Assembly: GCF_037325665.1 (NCBI RefSeq)
Contig: NC_090246.1
Location: forward strand, 36,269,232 to 36,333,231
Direction of reading: 5' to 3'
Source of the DNA: Littorina saxatilis
Taxonomy: Eukaryota > Mollusca > Gastropoda > Littorinimorpha > Littorinidae
DNA: 64,000 nt
The notes under the pieces: model-generated
The model's input: the letters and a program-made list of their open reading frames with translations, nothing else
Databases searched by the model: none
Told to the model about the DNA's origin: nothing
Program-made: the position numbers and the translations under genes
Part shown: positions 1 through 12,489 of the stretch, one piece after another
How positions within the stretch are numbered: the stretch's first letter is position 1
Layout of the letters: every line of letters starts with the position of its first letter

Positions 1-2
1 GA

Positions 3-63
3 ACAATAGAACTTGAAGAGCACATTACCCTCGAAGACGGCATCACGCTGCCCATGTGGCAGG
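3..63 (+). CDS. Possible exon fragment at window edge
   Basis: An open frame from base 3 reads as an acidic peptide (IELEEHITLEDGITL, then PMWQ) and is followed by a possible donor (GT at 64-65). It could be an upstream exon of the RNA-binding protein gene that continues at 3,675. The stretch is short, no acceptor is visible, and the frame stays open past the donor for another 19 codons. I cannot connect it to the later exons because the first half of their RRM is not in between. This is a guess from composition only. Confidence 0.2.
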
Positions 64-3000
64 GTAAAAAAAGCGGTGTTGCACACAAAAGCTCAGAAAT
101 CAAAAGAAGGAGAGTACAGTGACTGTGTGTGCATAGCGCATGTGAATCAGCATGAGAGAGGTGATGCCTGTGCTGTGCTGTAAGCCTGTGAACAAAGGAA
201 AGTAGACAGTCTTCACTTCATTCACATTGTCGTCGGACACAGGCAAGTGGTCTAGCAAGATGCAAAGATCATACATGCTCAGCTGAACTGGATTTCATTC
301 TTATTGGTTGCTGTTGAGCTAACCCACGCTTGACACTCATAGGGCCACATGGTTCAGAGAAGGTGACTGTGTCATTGACAGAAACATGTGTACAACTGTT
401 TTCAACCACTCCGCCATATAGGCAGCCGTACATTGTCATTAGAGGATATTTTCATCTGAACTCAGTTAACGCACATCCAGTCTGACAACTATGGCTATTC
501 AGTCAGTGAAGTGCCCCATGCTGATTGATTAAGATGCCATCATGTTGTGAACTATAACGCGGCATTGCTGATGAATGCATCATTGAGCACTATGATGCTT
601 CTGCTTGTATCACATGTAAATCATTTTTTGGAATTGGCTGTGCAGTTAAGCCACTCTCTACTCGACAAGAAGTTTGGACTCTTCAAAACATACCTAAATT
701 TAAGAACAAAGGGACGATCTGACAGGCTGCAAGGCCTAGGCTATATGCCCGTCCCTGTTAGTGTTACATTTACTACTGCTACTACTGTTCAATTCAGTGG
801 TTGAAATAAATGGGAAACATGTGGAATTGGCTGGAGTATTAGCTGTGCAGTTAAACCACTGTCTACCTGGCAAGAAATGTGGACTGCTGAGTCTGCTCGG
901 TTCAGTGGTTTGACTGGGATAATCATGGGGAGGACATATGATATGAAGCAGCTACAACCGTTCCCCAGTGCTATGTTTTGTGCCAACTCCAGGATTTGTT
1001 TCCATGTTGAGGCCCGTCCACTCTGTTACTGTCATATCAACAGTCCTGTTTGCGGTCCTCCCGACCCAACCACAGTTATCGCTAGGATATTTGCCATGTT
1101 GAGGCTAGTCCAGTTTTTCATATTGGCAGCCCAGTTTGGCGCCCAAACCCCACCTCCCACCCCAGCCCATGCCCTGTCTGCAACTACATGTATCTCCAAG
1201 TCCGAGGTGCCTTGGGCAGTGGAGACTGGCATTGTGACTGTTACCTGAGTACAGCAGCATTATACTTCACCTTCAAGACTGACAAGAATGATTTTGAAAA
1301 TGTTTGTCACTTCGCCTCAAGCTAAGGACCTACATACCACCTTTCCACTAACACAAAGAAACTGATCCTGTTGTTATCATCATCAGTCCCCTGACTGGGG
1401 CAGTCGTCGGGGGGGACATGAGGGCTGAGGAGGCCTGTTACTATGGCTTCTTGAAACGTTACATGCAGAGTGCGTGCCACTCTGCTGGAAGTTGGGAGCC
1501 GGTCTGATGTGTAGCCAGTGATCTTGGCAAAAGTGGATGTTGAATTTGAGCTGCAAAGAATTTGCTGTGTGAAGAAAACTTGCATACGAGTCTGTGATGT
1601 CATAGCAATGCACAATGCACTTTCATGCAGCAGCTACGCCAAAACCATGACATGCATCGGCACTTTTTGGAGACATTTTACAGTAATGAGCTGAAATTTC
1701 AACAGGCACGTCTGCCTCTTGTTCTTAAACAGAAAAAGGTGGGGTGGGTGTTTTGACATCGTAGGAAGTGATATTGTGAATTTCTTGCATGGATTATGAG
1801 GAATATAGGTGTGTATCGGATGCGTTTACTTAGGTGACCGTAGAATTGAACTGCTTGGTAAAAATAAAAAAAGTAGTACAGTGTAGTATTATTGACTATA
1901 AAGCCAAGGGGGATATTATCTTATGGTATATGCCTCAATATAAGGGATGGGCACAGGATGAGGAAGTTTGTGCATTGTTGTACAGGGGCTTCTTGTTGGA
2001 AAAGGAGCGTCTGATAGATTTCTTGAAACATGTTACAGTGCAACTTTAAATGTGTAAAAGAGCTTAAGTGTGTGTATGTGGGAGATAGAGGTGTGTACAT
2101 ACGTAAGGGCAGAGAGAAAAAGGCTGTTGTGAGAAAGAAAGAAAAAGGTGCTTGGGTTTGAGGTTTTACTTTTAGACCAAAGGATAGAAAATGTCAATAA
2201 CTCTTTGCTTGCTGATGGAAATGCAGCCATATCAACCATGGTGAACAATGGATGTGTTCATAATACCGGCTGTCTTAAACTTCTTTAAAACATGCTTGTC
2301 TTATAAACTGATTCCCTTAAAAAATTGAGTGAAATAAGTTTTATTTGTCTGTAGTTAATTGTTGTGTTTTATTTTGTTTTTGTGTGTGTTGCTTTTCATT
2401 TCTGATCTAAAAATATTCACCTAGCTGACTTCTGCTATGTGAATACAGCTATCATTAAATTAAAAAAATAATGTTGTACACACTTACGTTTATTTATTTT
2501 TTATACATGTACTGTTCTTGATTCTTGTACGAATATGTGCCAACTCAGCAATGAATATTGCTCTGAGGACATAGATTTTCTCAGACTGTTGATATTAGCA
2601 GCAGTTTGTTTGGTAATTGTGTTTTCTTTTTACTCAGAATTGAGTTTTGAACAACAACACTTGTCATCATTTTCCTGAGTTTTCATTCACAAACACCTGG
2701 GAAATAAATCTCATGTTCCCCATGCAATAACTCGACGTGGTGAATGGGTTTGAGCTTTCAGGTTAAACGTGGATTGTCAAAGTAAAAGCCAATCAGGCTG
2801 ATTGTTTGATGTGTGGAACCATCGCGGCTTTGGATTTGTGTTTCCTATGACAACGATTGTAAGCATTCACTCTGAAAGACCCAATCAATGTTGATAATTA
2901 CCGCGGCGACTCATGGTCAATTTGCAACTTATCTCTGTAATCGCAAAATCCACAACGAAAAGTCAAACACTTAAAAGAAAAGAAATATGCTCAACACTTA

Positions 3001-3206
3001 CTGAACTCACAGGTATGATCGCAGCTCTGTACATTTTCAGACTGGAAGAAAAGCGTCAACAAGCTACGTTTGACGTCACATACAAGGTTGACGTGTTATC
3101 TCGTGCTACTGTGATGATGCTTTGTGGCCCGGAGTTGGATTCTAAAAATTCGTCTCCCTGTGGGTTATTGTGCATTTTGTTGCACAACCAAAATGATGAC
3201 AAAAAC
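64..3206. other. Intron or upstream region, no exon recognised
   Basis: No coding exon with a recognisable product is visible here. Two related blocks, about 626-685 and 821-885, share the words TGTGCAGTTAA, CCACT and TGGACT in the same order, so they look like an old direct duplication of about 200 bp spacing. The rest is AT-rich, low-complexity sequence typical of a large intron. Confidence 0.5.
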
Positions 3207-3387
3207 GATGTTTGGTGGCTTGTTGTCAGACCAGCATTTTGTTGTTGGTCCTCGGGGAGCATATCGCCTTTTGTCTCATATTTATCAACCGCGGCCTTCG
3301 GCCTTGGTCGATAAAGATGAAACAAAAGACGATATGGTCCCCTTGGACCAACAAAAAAGCTGGTCTGTCAACAAGCCACCAAACATC
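3207..3387. repeat. Long inverted repeat (foldback)
   Basis: The left arm starts GATGTTTGGTGGCTTGTTG and the right arm ends with its complement, CAACAAGCCACCAAACATC. The arms are about 85-90 bp each with a few mismatches. They meet at a small GC-rich centre containing GCGGCCTTCGGCC. No target duplication is evident. This looks like a foldback MITE that could form a long hairpin in the pre-mRNA of the downstream gene. Confidence 0.75.
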
Positions 3388-3674
3388 TTATAATGTTCAA
3401 GAGGTTGTACCTGATTGCGTTCTACAGTCTGAACTGAGTTTTACATTTGAGAAATTTGTTATTTAACTTTTTAGACTCACCTGAGTAGTCAGTGAGTCAT
3501 AGGAATCGGCAGTGCTGACATTTTCCAGAACATGTGATTAGCATTTCGTAGATCACTTTTCTGTTCGTGTGTGCGCATTTGTGTGTGATAGATGGAGGGG
3601 GGGACTTAAAGAACCAAAAAGCTACGTGATTGTAATGTAGACGGTGTTTGAACTATCCCCTTATTGCTTTTCAG

Positions 3675-6600
3675 ACACGTCTTCCTGGAGACATGCAATC
3701 ACTACAACGCCCTAGGGTTTCTGTCTTCATACCCTGCCATCAAGGTCAATGATGAAATGTTGCAGCTTTCAGTCAAAGACAGTGATCTCCAGGGTAAGTT
3801 GTCTGTGTGTGTTGTGTTGTGTTGTGTGTGTTTTTTGCTGAATGTATCTCTTTGATGTGAAGCAGAGTGGCAGGTTCTCTTAAAGGGTTAAACTGTGCAA
3901 CACCAAGGGCAAAATTACATGGACAGGACAGTACAGTAGTATAGTACAAATGAACCTGCCCATGCAACCTCCTCTTGAGAGCAGCCAACTCAAACTTTTG
4001 GTCGAGGTAATAGACAAATGGATAACAGAGAGTGATCTTTCATGGGAGATGTCATCTTATGAGAAGGGCTTGGCATGGCAGCTGTAACTGTATGATTATT
4101 GGGTGGTGTTGGGCCCATTCATATTGGTCGGGTTGGGGGCGTTGGTCCTCAGAAATGAAAGAGATAGTGAAAAATAGGTTAAAAATGTAAACTGCGTTGC
4201 TTTTTGTGTGTTCACCAGCTGTATTCCTCCTGCAAAAGCTAATTGAACAAGACCTCCAGTCCGGAGGGTCATTAACCTGTCGATTTGTGAAGCAAGATAG
4301 TGGCTTTCTTCATTTCTCGTAGTGATTTTCTTCATTTCTCTTTCAGTATTGCTAGTCTAGCTAAAAGAAGAGAATGATTTGTCCTGCAGGCAAAAAAAAA
4401 TAAAAAAAGCAACAATGGGTAGACTTCTTGAAGTGAATCTCATGCACAGGACTGTCAATTCCAGAGATCACTGAGAAATGAAAGCTTGTTTTTGTGTCCT
4501 TTTTGCAGTCTTGAGGAAAGAAGAACAGAAGAAAGCAGAAGCACAAAAGAAGGAAGCAGCCGTAAAGAAGGAAGCAGGAGAGAAGAAGGAAGCAGTGGAG
4601 GAGAAAAAGGAAGGGGCCGAGAAGGACGAGATCACTGCTAAAGAAGAAGCAGAGGAGAAGAAAGAAGATGACAAAGGAGATGCCGAGTCAAAACCAGAAG
4701 AAGGGAAAGAGGAGAAGATGGAGGAGGGAGCAGAAGAAAAGGAACCCTCGGAGAAGGAGGAGACGGAGAAGAAAGAGAAGGAGAAACAGGCCCGGGTCCT
4801 GACCAAAGAGGAGAAGCAACGTCGGACGGAGAACAACCGCAATAAGAAGAAGCGTAAGCGAAGCCTGATGGATGAGATCCAGCGCGAGTGGACCATCAAA
4901 CGTCCCCGAGGCGACAACAGCCTGATGGGACCGCCTCCGGCCCGGCAAGGCCACATGTTGAGCGGACCTCCTCGAAATCGCGGGCGTGGCGGCTTGCTGC
5001 CCGGCCCCTTCAACAGAGGGCCAGGTCCTCGGGGTCCTGGGCTCGGAATGCCAGCTCCAGTTTTCCAGATCCAAGACAAGATCGCGGGCCTGATGCAGCT
5101 GCAGAACCAACTGGAGATGACCATCCACAACCAGATGAACTTCATTGAGCACACGGATGTGGCCAGGCAGCAGGCAGAGTTGAGGATGAGGATTCTGGGA
5201 AGCCAGGGGACGGGGCTAGAGGGAGGAGGGGCTGGGGTAGGACTGATGGGAAGAGGAGGAGGGATGGGAGCAAGAAGTCCCGGGAGGTTTTCTGACAACA
5301 GAGGCAGGAGCCCGGGTCGCGGCGGCAACAAGGCAGGAGGAGACCGGCGAAACTCATTCAGAGGGGATGCCAAGGGGAAGGCTTTTGTTCGCAGAGACAG
5401 CCAACCAGGTGGGGATGCTAACGCCAAGAAGGGGGGCGGAAAGGGAGGCTCTTTCAGAGGGCGCAAGAATTCAGGCGGGGGAGGAGGTACGGGTGCTTTT
5501 GGCGGCGGTGGTAACAGTAATAAACAGTTTGCCAGTGGGAGGGGCCGTTTCAGTGGAGGCAGTGACTTTGGGGGCAGCGGAGGGGGTGGAGGTGGCAACA
5601 AGAATGGAGGCAGATTCGGCAGTAACTCAGGCGGCAGGTTCAAAAACAACAGCGGAAGCAGGTTTAGCGACTTCAACCGTGATGGAGACACGGGCCTGGG
5701 AGGCGGGGGCATGAGCAGTAGCTTTGGAGGAGGAGGGGGCGGGGCTAACTATGGAGGCTCCGGAAGCAACTTCAGGAGTAACAGCTTCAGCAGTGGGGGT
5801 GGTCTCAGCAACACATGGGGGTCTGGTGCCGGCAGCGGGCTAGGAGGAAGCAGTTTGGGTGGAGCAGGGGGTAGCTTCAGCCCAGGTAATTACACCGCAG
5901 CAACAGCTACCGGAAATTACTCTTCCCCCAGCAGTACCTCCCTCGCTTCAAACAACTACGGAAACCTTGCCTCTGGCACCGGGGGTTACAGCGCTGGCAA
6001 CCTGTCTAGCGGTACTGGCTACGGTTCCAGCATCTTTAATATGAGTGGTGGTGGCGGCGGCTATGGTGGCAGCGGAGGCCTGACTGGCCCCGGCAGCTTC
6101 AGCGGCAGTGGGACCGGCTATACTGGAGAGAACACCTATGGTGCCACTGACTATGGGACCAGCGGTCAATCTTGGAACTCATCTTACAGGTAAGGGACGT
6201 GTGAAGATGGCTTAGGACATGCATGTATATTTTCTGGAGGTTATTTCTATTTGAAATTCAACAGGAGAACAAGAAAGGTTAGTTTGAGGGTTATATTTTG
6301 CACATTTCAAAAATGTCCGGCTCTCTAGTTGTCACTGTCAGTCCATCACAAACTGAAAGAGTAGTAAAATGTGTGATTCCATGTAATGCACATGGTTTAA
6401 ATAACTTGGCTTTCACTGAAAATAGATCAGGAGTCGTTTTAAATCAAACCTCCTGGCTCACTCTTGTCAGCTTGGTTGCTTGCTTTTGAATATTTTGTAG
6501 CATGATTACTTCTGACTTATTGTGTCTGCATGTGACACTGACAGACAGAGAGACAGAAATTGTCTGTGTGTTTAAGTGGACACGGATAAAAATCATTGCA

Positions 6601-6724
6601 GAGGTGGATGGAACTAAATATGCTCCAAATATTTTGCAGCGACAATCAAACCATGGGTTCCTCTGTCAACACCTACAGCAACTTGCAGGGTGCATACTCT
6701 TCAGGCAACTACAACAGATACTGA
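3675..6724 (+). CDS. RRM and RGG/prion-like nuclear RNA-binding protein, 3' part
   Basis: Three exons join in frame: 3,675-3,793, 4,509-6,189 and 6,640-6,724 (stop TGA 6,722-6,724). All have AG acceptors and GTAAG-type donors. The first exon (HVFLETCNHYNALGFLSSYP onward) fits the beta3-alpha2-beta4 half of an RRM; the first half must lie upstream of the window or be unrecognised. The large exon encodes a K/E-rich charged stretch, a basic nuclear signal (NKKKRKRSLMDE), RGG-like repeats near GRGRGGLLPG, a short Gln-rich helix (IAGLMQLQNQLEMTIHNQMN), and about 300 residues of Gly/Ser/Asn/Tyr-rich prion-like sequence. The last exon adds an N/Y/S-rich tail ending SSGNYNRY. This architecture suggests a nuclear hnRNP or matrin-3-like splicing or matrix protein. 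The family name is inference from domain order; exon structure and composition are seen directly. AKAP8/ZNF326-type proteins are an alternative. Confidence 0.8.
3794..4508 (+). other. Intron of the RNA-binding protein gene
   Basis: The donor is GTAAGT at 3,794 and the acceptor is a T-rich tract ending TTTTTGCAG at 4,508. No element or conserved block stands out. The next intron, 6,190-6,639, has equally plain ends (GTAAGG and ATTTTGCAG). Confidence 0.7.
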
Positions 6725-7870
6725 ACCCAACGACAACAGACGCTGAAACAGACTGCAACAGATACATAGGACTTTCATTGGACCAGTCATATTGTTTCAG
6801 TGTTTTTGAAAGTGTCATTATTTTAGCTTGACCTTGGAAGTTAAATAGGGTTTAATTACTTGTCAATATTACTTTTATCATTGTCAAGTTTGTGTTTCTC
6901 TTGTTTCTCTCTGAAAGAGAAGCAGTAGTTTGTGCTTGCGTTAGTAATCGTTTTGTTCATTCTCTGCAATGTGCAACAGTCACATTGTAAATAATTTGCC
7001 ATTTTTCAGTGTAAGTAGCTAATTCCAAGAGAAGATACGTTCCTGACTGACATAGCATCTGTAATAGAATAATACCGCCAATAACTCTGTAAAATTTTGT
7101 TGTGGCTTTGGAAGACGTGTATGCCTTGAAAGTGAGGAAAGCTGAGTAAAAGTGGTATGTGAAGGTCTATGGAAAAAACCAAGAGACACAACATTCACGC
7201 CACAGTAAAGAATGTGCTCCGATCTGCATATCTTCTATAGAAGAGGATGTTTATGCAGTGTCCACTTCATTTAAAAACCCTGACAGTGGTACTGTACTTC
7301 TTTAGAAGAAGAAAATTCTTCTATGGTGTGCTGTTTGGTTTGTCATTGTGTTACTGTCTTTGTGTTTTGCTCTTGTTGTCCCATGGGGGTGTGGGGCAAT
7401 GATTTTACATGGGTTATTTGGGAGAAGGTGACGAGTAGGTTTTGTGGGTGTTTTCTGTGGTGCTTTTCAGAGTTGACTACATTGAAGAGACTTCGTTTTT
7501 ATGTATTCCCCAGGCCTTACCCCATCTCAACCCTGCGTGTATTATACATTTCAGTGGGATACAAAAAAAGCATCAAAACAGCTCACTTTTTATTATAAAT
7601 TGTAGAGTTTGAGTTGTTGCTAAGCAATGTTATGTTTCTTTATTTTCTGTCACTGATGAAAAGTAGACCATACCTGTAGCATTTGTAGGTAGGTAGGTAC
7701 ACGTCTTAAGATAGGCATCACTTTGTTTAGAGAAGGCTTGAACTAATTTCAAAGAGAAAAGAAAGCTATGTCTACATTTTTGCCTTCTGCCTTGTTGTAT
7801 TGCTCTTTATAACTTCTAGATAAAACTGTCAAAAGTTATGCTAGGTCAATAAAGATTTTTAATGTTTTGT
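6725..7870 (+). other. 3' UTR of the RNA-binding protein gene
   Basis: The AT-rich sequence after the stop carries no ORF of interest. An AATAAA signal at 7,848-7,853 is followed by a T-rich stretch and a GT-containing region, so the transcript probably ends near 7,870. Confidence 0.6.
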
Positions 7871-8039
7871 CCTCAAGAGTCCAGAACGGTCTCCTTTGGA
7901 TGAATGCGAGAGTCAGATTTGAGTGTTCTTTTATTAGTGCAAATATCAGTGTTTGTGTTTGTATAGTGCCTTTGTGATTCCAGTTGTCGGCCACAGAGAA
8001 AGTACATACATTTTTCTGCTGGTTTACTTCAGAACAGCT

Positions 8040-8041
<2 letters not shown>

Positions 8042-8087
<46 letters not shown>

Positions 8088-8102
8088 TTCTCTCTCTCTC
8101 TC
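8042..8102. repeat. (TC)n microsatellite
   Basis: A nearly pure TC dinucleotide run with one CC interruption lies just downstream of the preceding gene's polyadenylation signal. Confidence 0.95.
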
Positions 8103-8269
8103 AAACGCATTGAAGAACACGAGCACATCCCTCAACACAGACACACACACTCACAAATACAAGCACATTGCAAGTTCATTAGAAACAATGAATGATGCAC
8201 ATATTTTATTTTTTATTTGCCAAGCACATCATTGTGGGGCTTTTATTTTTTAATCAAAAATCTGTGTAA

Positions 8270-8545
8270 TGAAATGGATTATATTGAACACTTCTTTTGG
8301 AAATGTAGCAAAATGAAATTGTTTTGGGAAAATGTTAGTATCTAGATGTATATATTTGTTAACACCGGAGAAAATATATTAACAGAAACAGATGTATTGT
8401 TTGGTTATTCTCCAGAAGTGCAAACCCCTATAAACCAAATTATTAACCATATTTTGCTCATTTCAAAGATGCACGTAATATTGCCTTTCAGGAACATACG
8501 CATTATGGTAATAGTACGTCTTCAATCCTTCGCTAATAAGCAATC
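8270..8545 (+). mobile_element. LINE remnant, C-terminal part of reverse transcriptase ORF
   Basis: The plus strand reads MDYIEHFFWKCSKMKLFWENV, one stop, then a continuing frame with DVLFGYSP and INQIINHILLISKMH. The motif 'EHxFWxC...FW..V ... G ... IN.I....K' is typical of the C-terminal region of L1/Tx1-type LINE ORF2 proteins. The fragment is short, damaged and without a tail. Confidence 0.55.
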
Positions 8546-8973
8546 GGGACGCTTGATCTAAGTAAAAGTGGAGCTTCAGAGTAGACTGCACTTGACTTGT
8601 TATTATCATAGACCTATATTAGGTCCCTGTTATTATGTTTCTCTTATTAAACGGCTTCCCCCAAAGCTCTTTTGTCTGATCACGAAGTCTCGGTGATAAC
8701 AGCCCAACGACCACAAGTGATATACTGTACTGCATATCGATAATCGTTCAATTAACATTCAACTGGGTTAAGATGTGAAAAGCTTGTGACAATCAAATCT
8801 TCGTGATCCAGTAAGTTGGGCTGCACTATTGGTGAAGAGAATATATACATACACATAAAGGTTAAAAACGAATACATCTTTCACTGTGATCACTCTTTCA
8901 AGAACCCAAATCACAGATACCGAGGCATGAATGAATATATTAAAATGAATTCCCGATAATTATCACGAACTAT

Positions 8974-9339
8974 CCCCCCGCAGGTTAGGGGGAAGAATTT
9001 ACCCGATGCTCCCCAGCATGTCGTAAGAGGCGACTAACGGATTCTGTTTCTCTTTTTACCCTTGTTAAGTGTTTCTTGTATAGAATATAGTCAATTTTTG
9101 TACAGATTTTAGTCAAGCAGTATTGTAAGAAATGTTAAGTCCTTTGTACTGGAAACTTGCATTCTCCCAGTCAGGTAATATATTGTACTACGTTGCAAGT
9201 CCCTGGAGCAATTTTTTGATAGTGCTTTTGTGAACAAGAAACAATTGACAAGTGGCTCTATCCCATCTTCCCCCTTTCCCCGTCGCGATATAACCTTCGT
9301 GGTTGAAAACGACGTTCAACACCAAATAAAGAAAGAAAG
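8974..9339 (+). mobile_element. SINE, family A (GAAAG tail), full-length copy 1
   Basis: It begins CCCCCCGCAGGTTAGGGGG, continues through TCCCCAGCATGTCGTAAGAG and ends AACACCAAATAAAGAAAGAAAG. The same sequence recurs at least six more times in the window, in both orientations. Flanking blocks 8,913-8,954 and 9,340-9,381 match at about 41 of 42 bases, an unusually long flanking duplication. I see no clear tRNA promoter boxes, so the origin of the head is unknown. Confidence 0.85.
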
Positions 9340-9472
9340 ACAGATACCGAGGCATGAATGAATATATTGAAATGAATTCCCACAAACTATCTGAAAACAC
9401 AAGCAAATTTCATTGATAAGGACTGTTCGGCAACATTGCATTCTTCTCAGCCGCCAAAAGAAAACGAGCTAT

Positions 9473-9647
9473 AGTGGAACCCACATTTTAAGACCCTTTT
9501 TTTTTCTTTTTTTTCCCCACCTTTTAAGACCCTGTTTTTTAAGACTTTCTGTTCATAACCTATGTAAATGTACCCCTATTTTAAGACTGCCTCTTTTTTA
9601 AGACCTGATATTCTCAAGTTGAGCTCTTAAAAGGGGGGTTCCACTGT
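9473..9647. mobile_element. GTGGAAC MITE, copy 1
   Basis: The left end reads AGTGGAACCCACATTTTAAG and the right end reads CTTAAAAGGGGGGTTCCACT, forming imperfect terminal inverted repeats. The centre is T-rich with repeated TTAAGAC words. Four further copies in the window share the same ends. TA flanks in better-preserved copies point to a Tc1/mariner-type origin. Confidence 0.8.
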
Positions 9648-10062
9648 TCACTGTTGTTCTGCGCCTTTAAAACACAAGGAATTTTAAAGCTACGTGTATG
9701 GCCTACTACGGGTGTAAGACATGATTCACTTTTCCTCAACATACAGAAAAAGGTGAGCTTTCCCACCTTGACACTTTTCCCTAAATGAAATAATGAAACT
9801 CATAGAGCATGTGCACTTCACTGAAATGTTCAAAATGCAATTCAGGATGTCACTGCACGGACACATTCTACCCTAACACTCTCACAAGGTAAGCTTATTT
9901 TGGTATCTCAAAATCACTACTGATTAAGCGTCTTCTTCGTTGACACGTTCTTGCTTGTCAGCTACTTGACAAGATAACTTCGCTCGTGATCCTCATAGTT
10001 AAATACCCGGCCGTATAACTCAGTGAACTTATTATGTAGGTCGTGATGTTGTCGATCTGATA

Positions 10063-10256
10063 CAGTGGAACCCACATTTTAAGGGGAAAAAACCCTGAGA
10101 AATTCAGGTCTTAAAAAAAGAAGTAGTCTTAAACTGAAGGTACATTTACAGAGGTTATGCCTTAAAAAGAAAATATGACAACGCAATGTCTCCAAGGGGG
10201 CGGGGGGGGGGGGGGGGGGGGGAGAGAGAGATCTTAAGTCAGGGGGGGTTCCACAG
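10063..10256. mobile_element. GTGGAAC MITE, copy 2
   Basis: It starts CAGTGGAACCCACATTTTAA and ends GGGGGGGTTCCACAG, with TA on both sides. A run of about 20 G and a short GA run interrupt the right half. Confidence 0.75.
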
Positions 10257-10626
10257 TATACATGTGGTACTGATTGACAGCTCCACTTTTTAACAGATAC
10301 ACGAAGTTTTGTACGTGGGTCTCCGTTTTCGTGTCAGTGTGTGAACCAGTTTTGATCCACTCTACCATTACCTACCTGTGAATCTATCGGCAGGAATTTC
10401 CACTGATTTGAGTATGTATATTTAAGTTTTACTTGTCTTTATCTAAATATATATCTGAATGTCTAAGGGTGTATGATCTGAATGGATGCCTTTCAGTTCA
10501 ACCGCAAAATGAAATATTCTGTATTCTGTATTCAGCATCAGATTGGAGACGATATGCTGAATAATGCAGTAGTTTTTCTATCGGATATTAATTTGTTTAA
10601 TTTTTGTGTGCGCTGGTGATCTTTTT

Positions 10627-10694
10627 ACATTTAGTCAAGTTTTGACTAAATGTTTTAACGTAGAGGGGGGAATCGAGACGAGGGTCGTGGTGTA

Positions 10695-10725
<31 letters not shown>

Positions 10726-11500
10726 CTGTCTGTGTGTGTGTGTAGAGCGATTCAGACTAAACTACTGGACCGATCTTTATGAAATTTGACATGAGAGTTC
10801 CTGCGTATGAAATCCCCATACGTTTTTTTCATTTTTTTGATAAATGTCTTTGATGACGTCATATCCGGCTTTTTGTGAAAGTTGAGGCGGCACTGTCACG
10901 CCCTCATTTTTCAACCAAATTGGTTGAAATTTTGGTCAAGTAATCTTCGACGAAGCCCGGACTTCGGTATTGCATTTCAGCTTGGTGGCTTAAAAATTAA
11001 TTAATGACTTTGGTCATTAAAAATCTGAAAATTGTAAAAAAAATATTTTTTTTATAAAACGATCCAAATTTACGTTCATCTTATTCTCCATCATTTGCTG
11101 ATTCCAAAAACATATAAATATGTTATATTTGGATTACAAACAAGCTCTGAAAATTAAATATATAAAAATTATTATCAAAATTAAATTTTCGAAATCAATT
11201 TAAAAACACTTTCATCTTATTCCTTGTCGGTTCCTGATTCCAAAAACATATAGATATGATATGTTTGGATTAAAAACACGCTCAGAAAGTTAAAACGAAG
11301 AGAGGTACAGAAGAGCGTGCTATCCTTCTCAGCGCAACTACTCCCCCGCTCTTCTTGTCAATTTCACTGCCTTTGCCGTGAGCGGTGGACTGACGATGCT
11401 ACGAGTATACGGTCTTGGTGCGTTGCATTGCGTTCAGTTTCATTCTGTGAGTTCGACAGCTACTTGACTAAATGTTGTATCTTCGCCTTACGCGACTTGT
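10627..11500 (+). mobile_element. 870-bp repeat family (CATTTAGTCAAG ends), copy A
   Basis: It starts ACATTTAGTCAAGTTTTGAC, a short palindrome, followed by a GT microsatellite, then GCGATTCAGACTAAACTACT. It ends CTTGACTAAATG followed by TTCGCCTTACGCGACTTGT. CATTTAGTCAAG near the left end and CTTGACTAAATG near the right end form 12-bp subterminal inverted repeats. Two more full copies are in the window. No ORF or tail is present, so a non-autonomous DNA element is likely, but the class is not settled. Confidence 0.8.
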
Positions 11501-11775
11501 TTATATTTGACTCCGCGGAAAGCTGACAACCTATATATTGTAAAAAGAAGTTTCTGTTTGTCTGTCAATCACACTTTTCAAAATCGCTTATGGATCCCTG
11601 GATCCTGCATTTCTCGAACCTAATTAAAACGTATATCTATATATCAGGGGAAGGAAAGTCAAATTAAGGGGCCACTGCAAGTTTTTCACAAGGTTGTCAG
11701 CATGCTAAGTAACAATACAGACAACAAACCAAATGTTTGCGCTCCAGGCTGAAGTTTAGTTTTGTAGAAAAATAA

Positions 11776-12220
11776 AAGCGAATTACTTATCGGGGCACAA
11801 TATTGTGGAAAAAAATAACACAACTAGTTGCTCGTCGAGGGTAGAATATTATACACGAATAAAAGAATGACGAATTAAGTTCTTGTCGCGGGCAGAATAT
11901 CCGCAAAAAAAGAAGCAAGAAAAATCAATTAGGCCTACTTTCCGAACTTCGTCGCGACGTGCAGAAGAAAGAAAAGAAGCCGGAAGGAGAAATGAAAGGT
12001 AAACAAATGACGAAGCACATGACGCGGTCAGAATATCTTGAAAAGAGAAAAGGTAGAAGAAAGAAAGGAAGAAGGAAGTGCAAATGAATTTAAGCATTAC
12101 TTGTCACGGCGAGAATATTGCGGAAGAAATAAAAGGATAACCAATTACTTGTCGGACTTCGTCGTGACTTGTCGGACTTCGTCGTGGCTGACTTGTCGGC
12201 GAAAGAAAGAAAGAAGGGGG
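11776..12220. repeat. Degenerate minisatellite
   Basis: The motif TTGTCGCGGGCAGAATAT and variants recur about five times (near 11,788, 11,833, 11,882, 12,020 and 12,100) with A/G-rich spacers. The array ends in two copies of GACTTGTCGGACTTCGTCGT. It lies upstream of the hydrolase gene. Confidence 0.6.
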
Positions 12221-12489
12221 GGGGGAAGTTGAAAGGCGCTCAGGTGTGTTATCGAAGGCATTTTTCAGCAAAACCGCGACATAAAATTACTTACGGCAAT
12301 ACCAGTGTCCTGTACTGACATGATTGTTCAGTGCGTGACACTGAAAAAACAGCAACAACTATAATCTGCTGAGAAAAGGTGAAATGATCATTCAAACAGC
12401 GACGAAGAAAACGACTGAAAGAATGTAAGCACTGTAAACTGTCAAGAAAAGACAAAAATACAGGTACTTCGGTAAACCCATTATAAGTA

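Noticed and set aside
877-1248. A 123-codon plus-strand ORF
   Set aside because: There is no family resemblance and no splice context; composition is like surrounding intron sequence.
3164-3393. ORFs on both strands within the foldback
   Set aside because: They mirror each other because of the inverted repeat, not because of coding.
4468-5712. A 414-codon minus-strand ORF rich in Pro, Leu and Ser
   Set aside because: It is the antisense of the Gly-rich coding exon of the RNA-binding protein; its composition is a mirror of GGN codons and it has no splice or promoter support.
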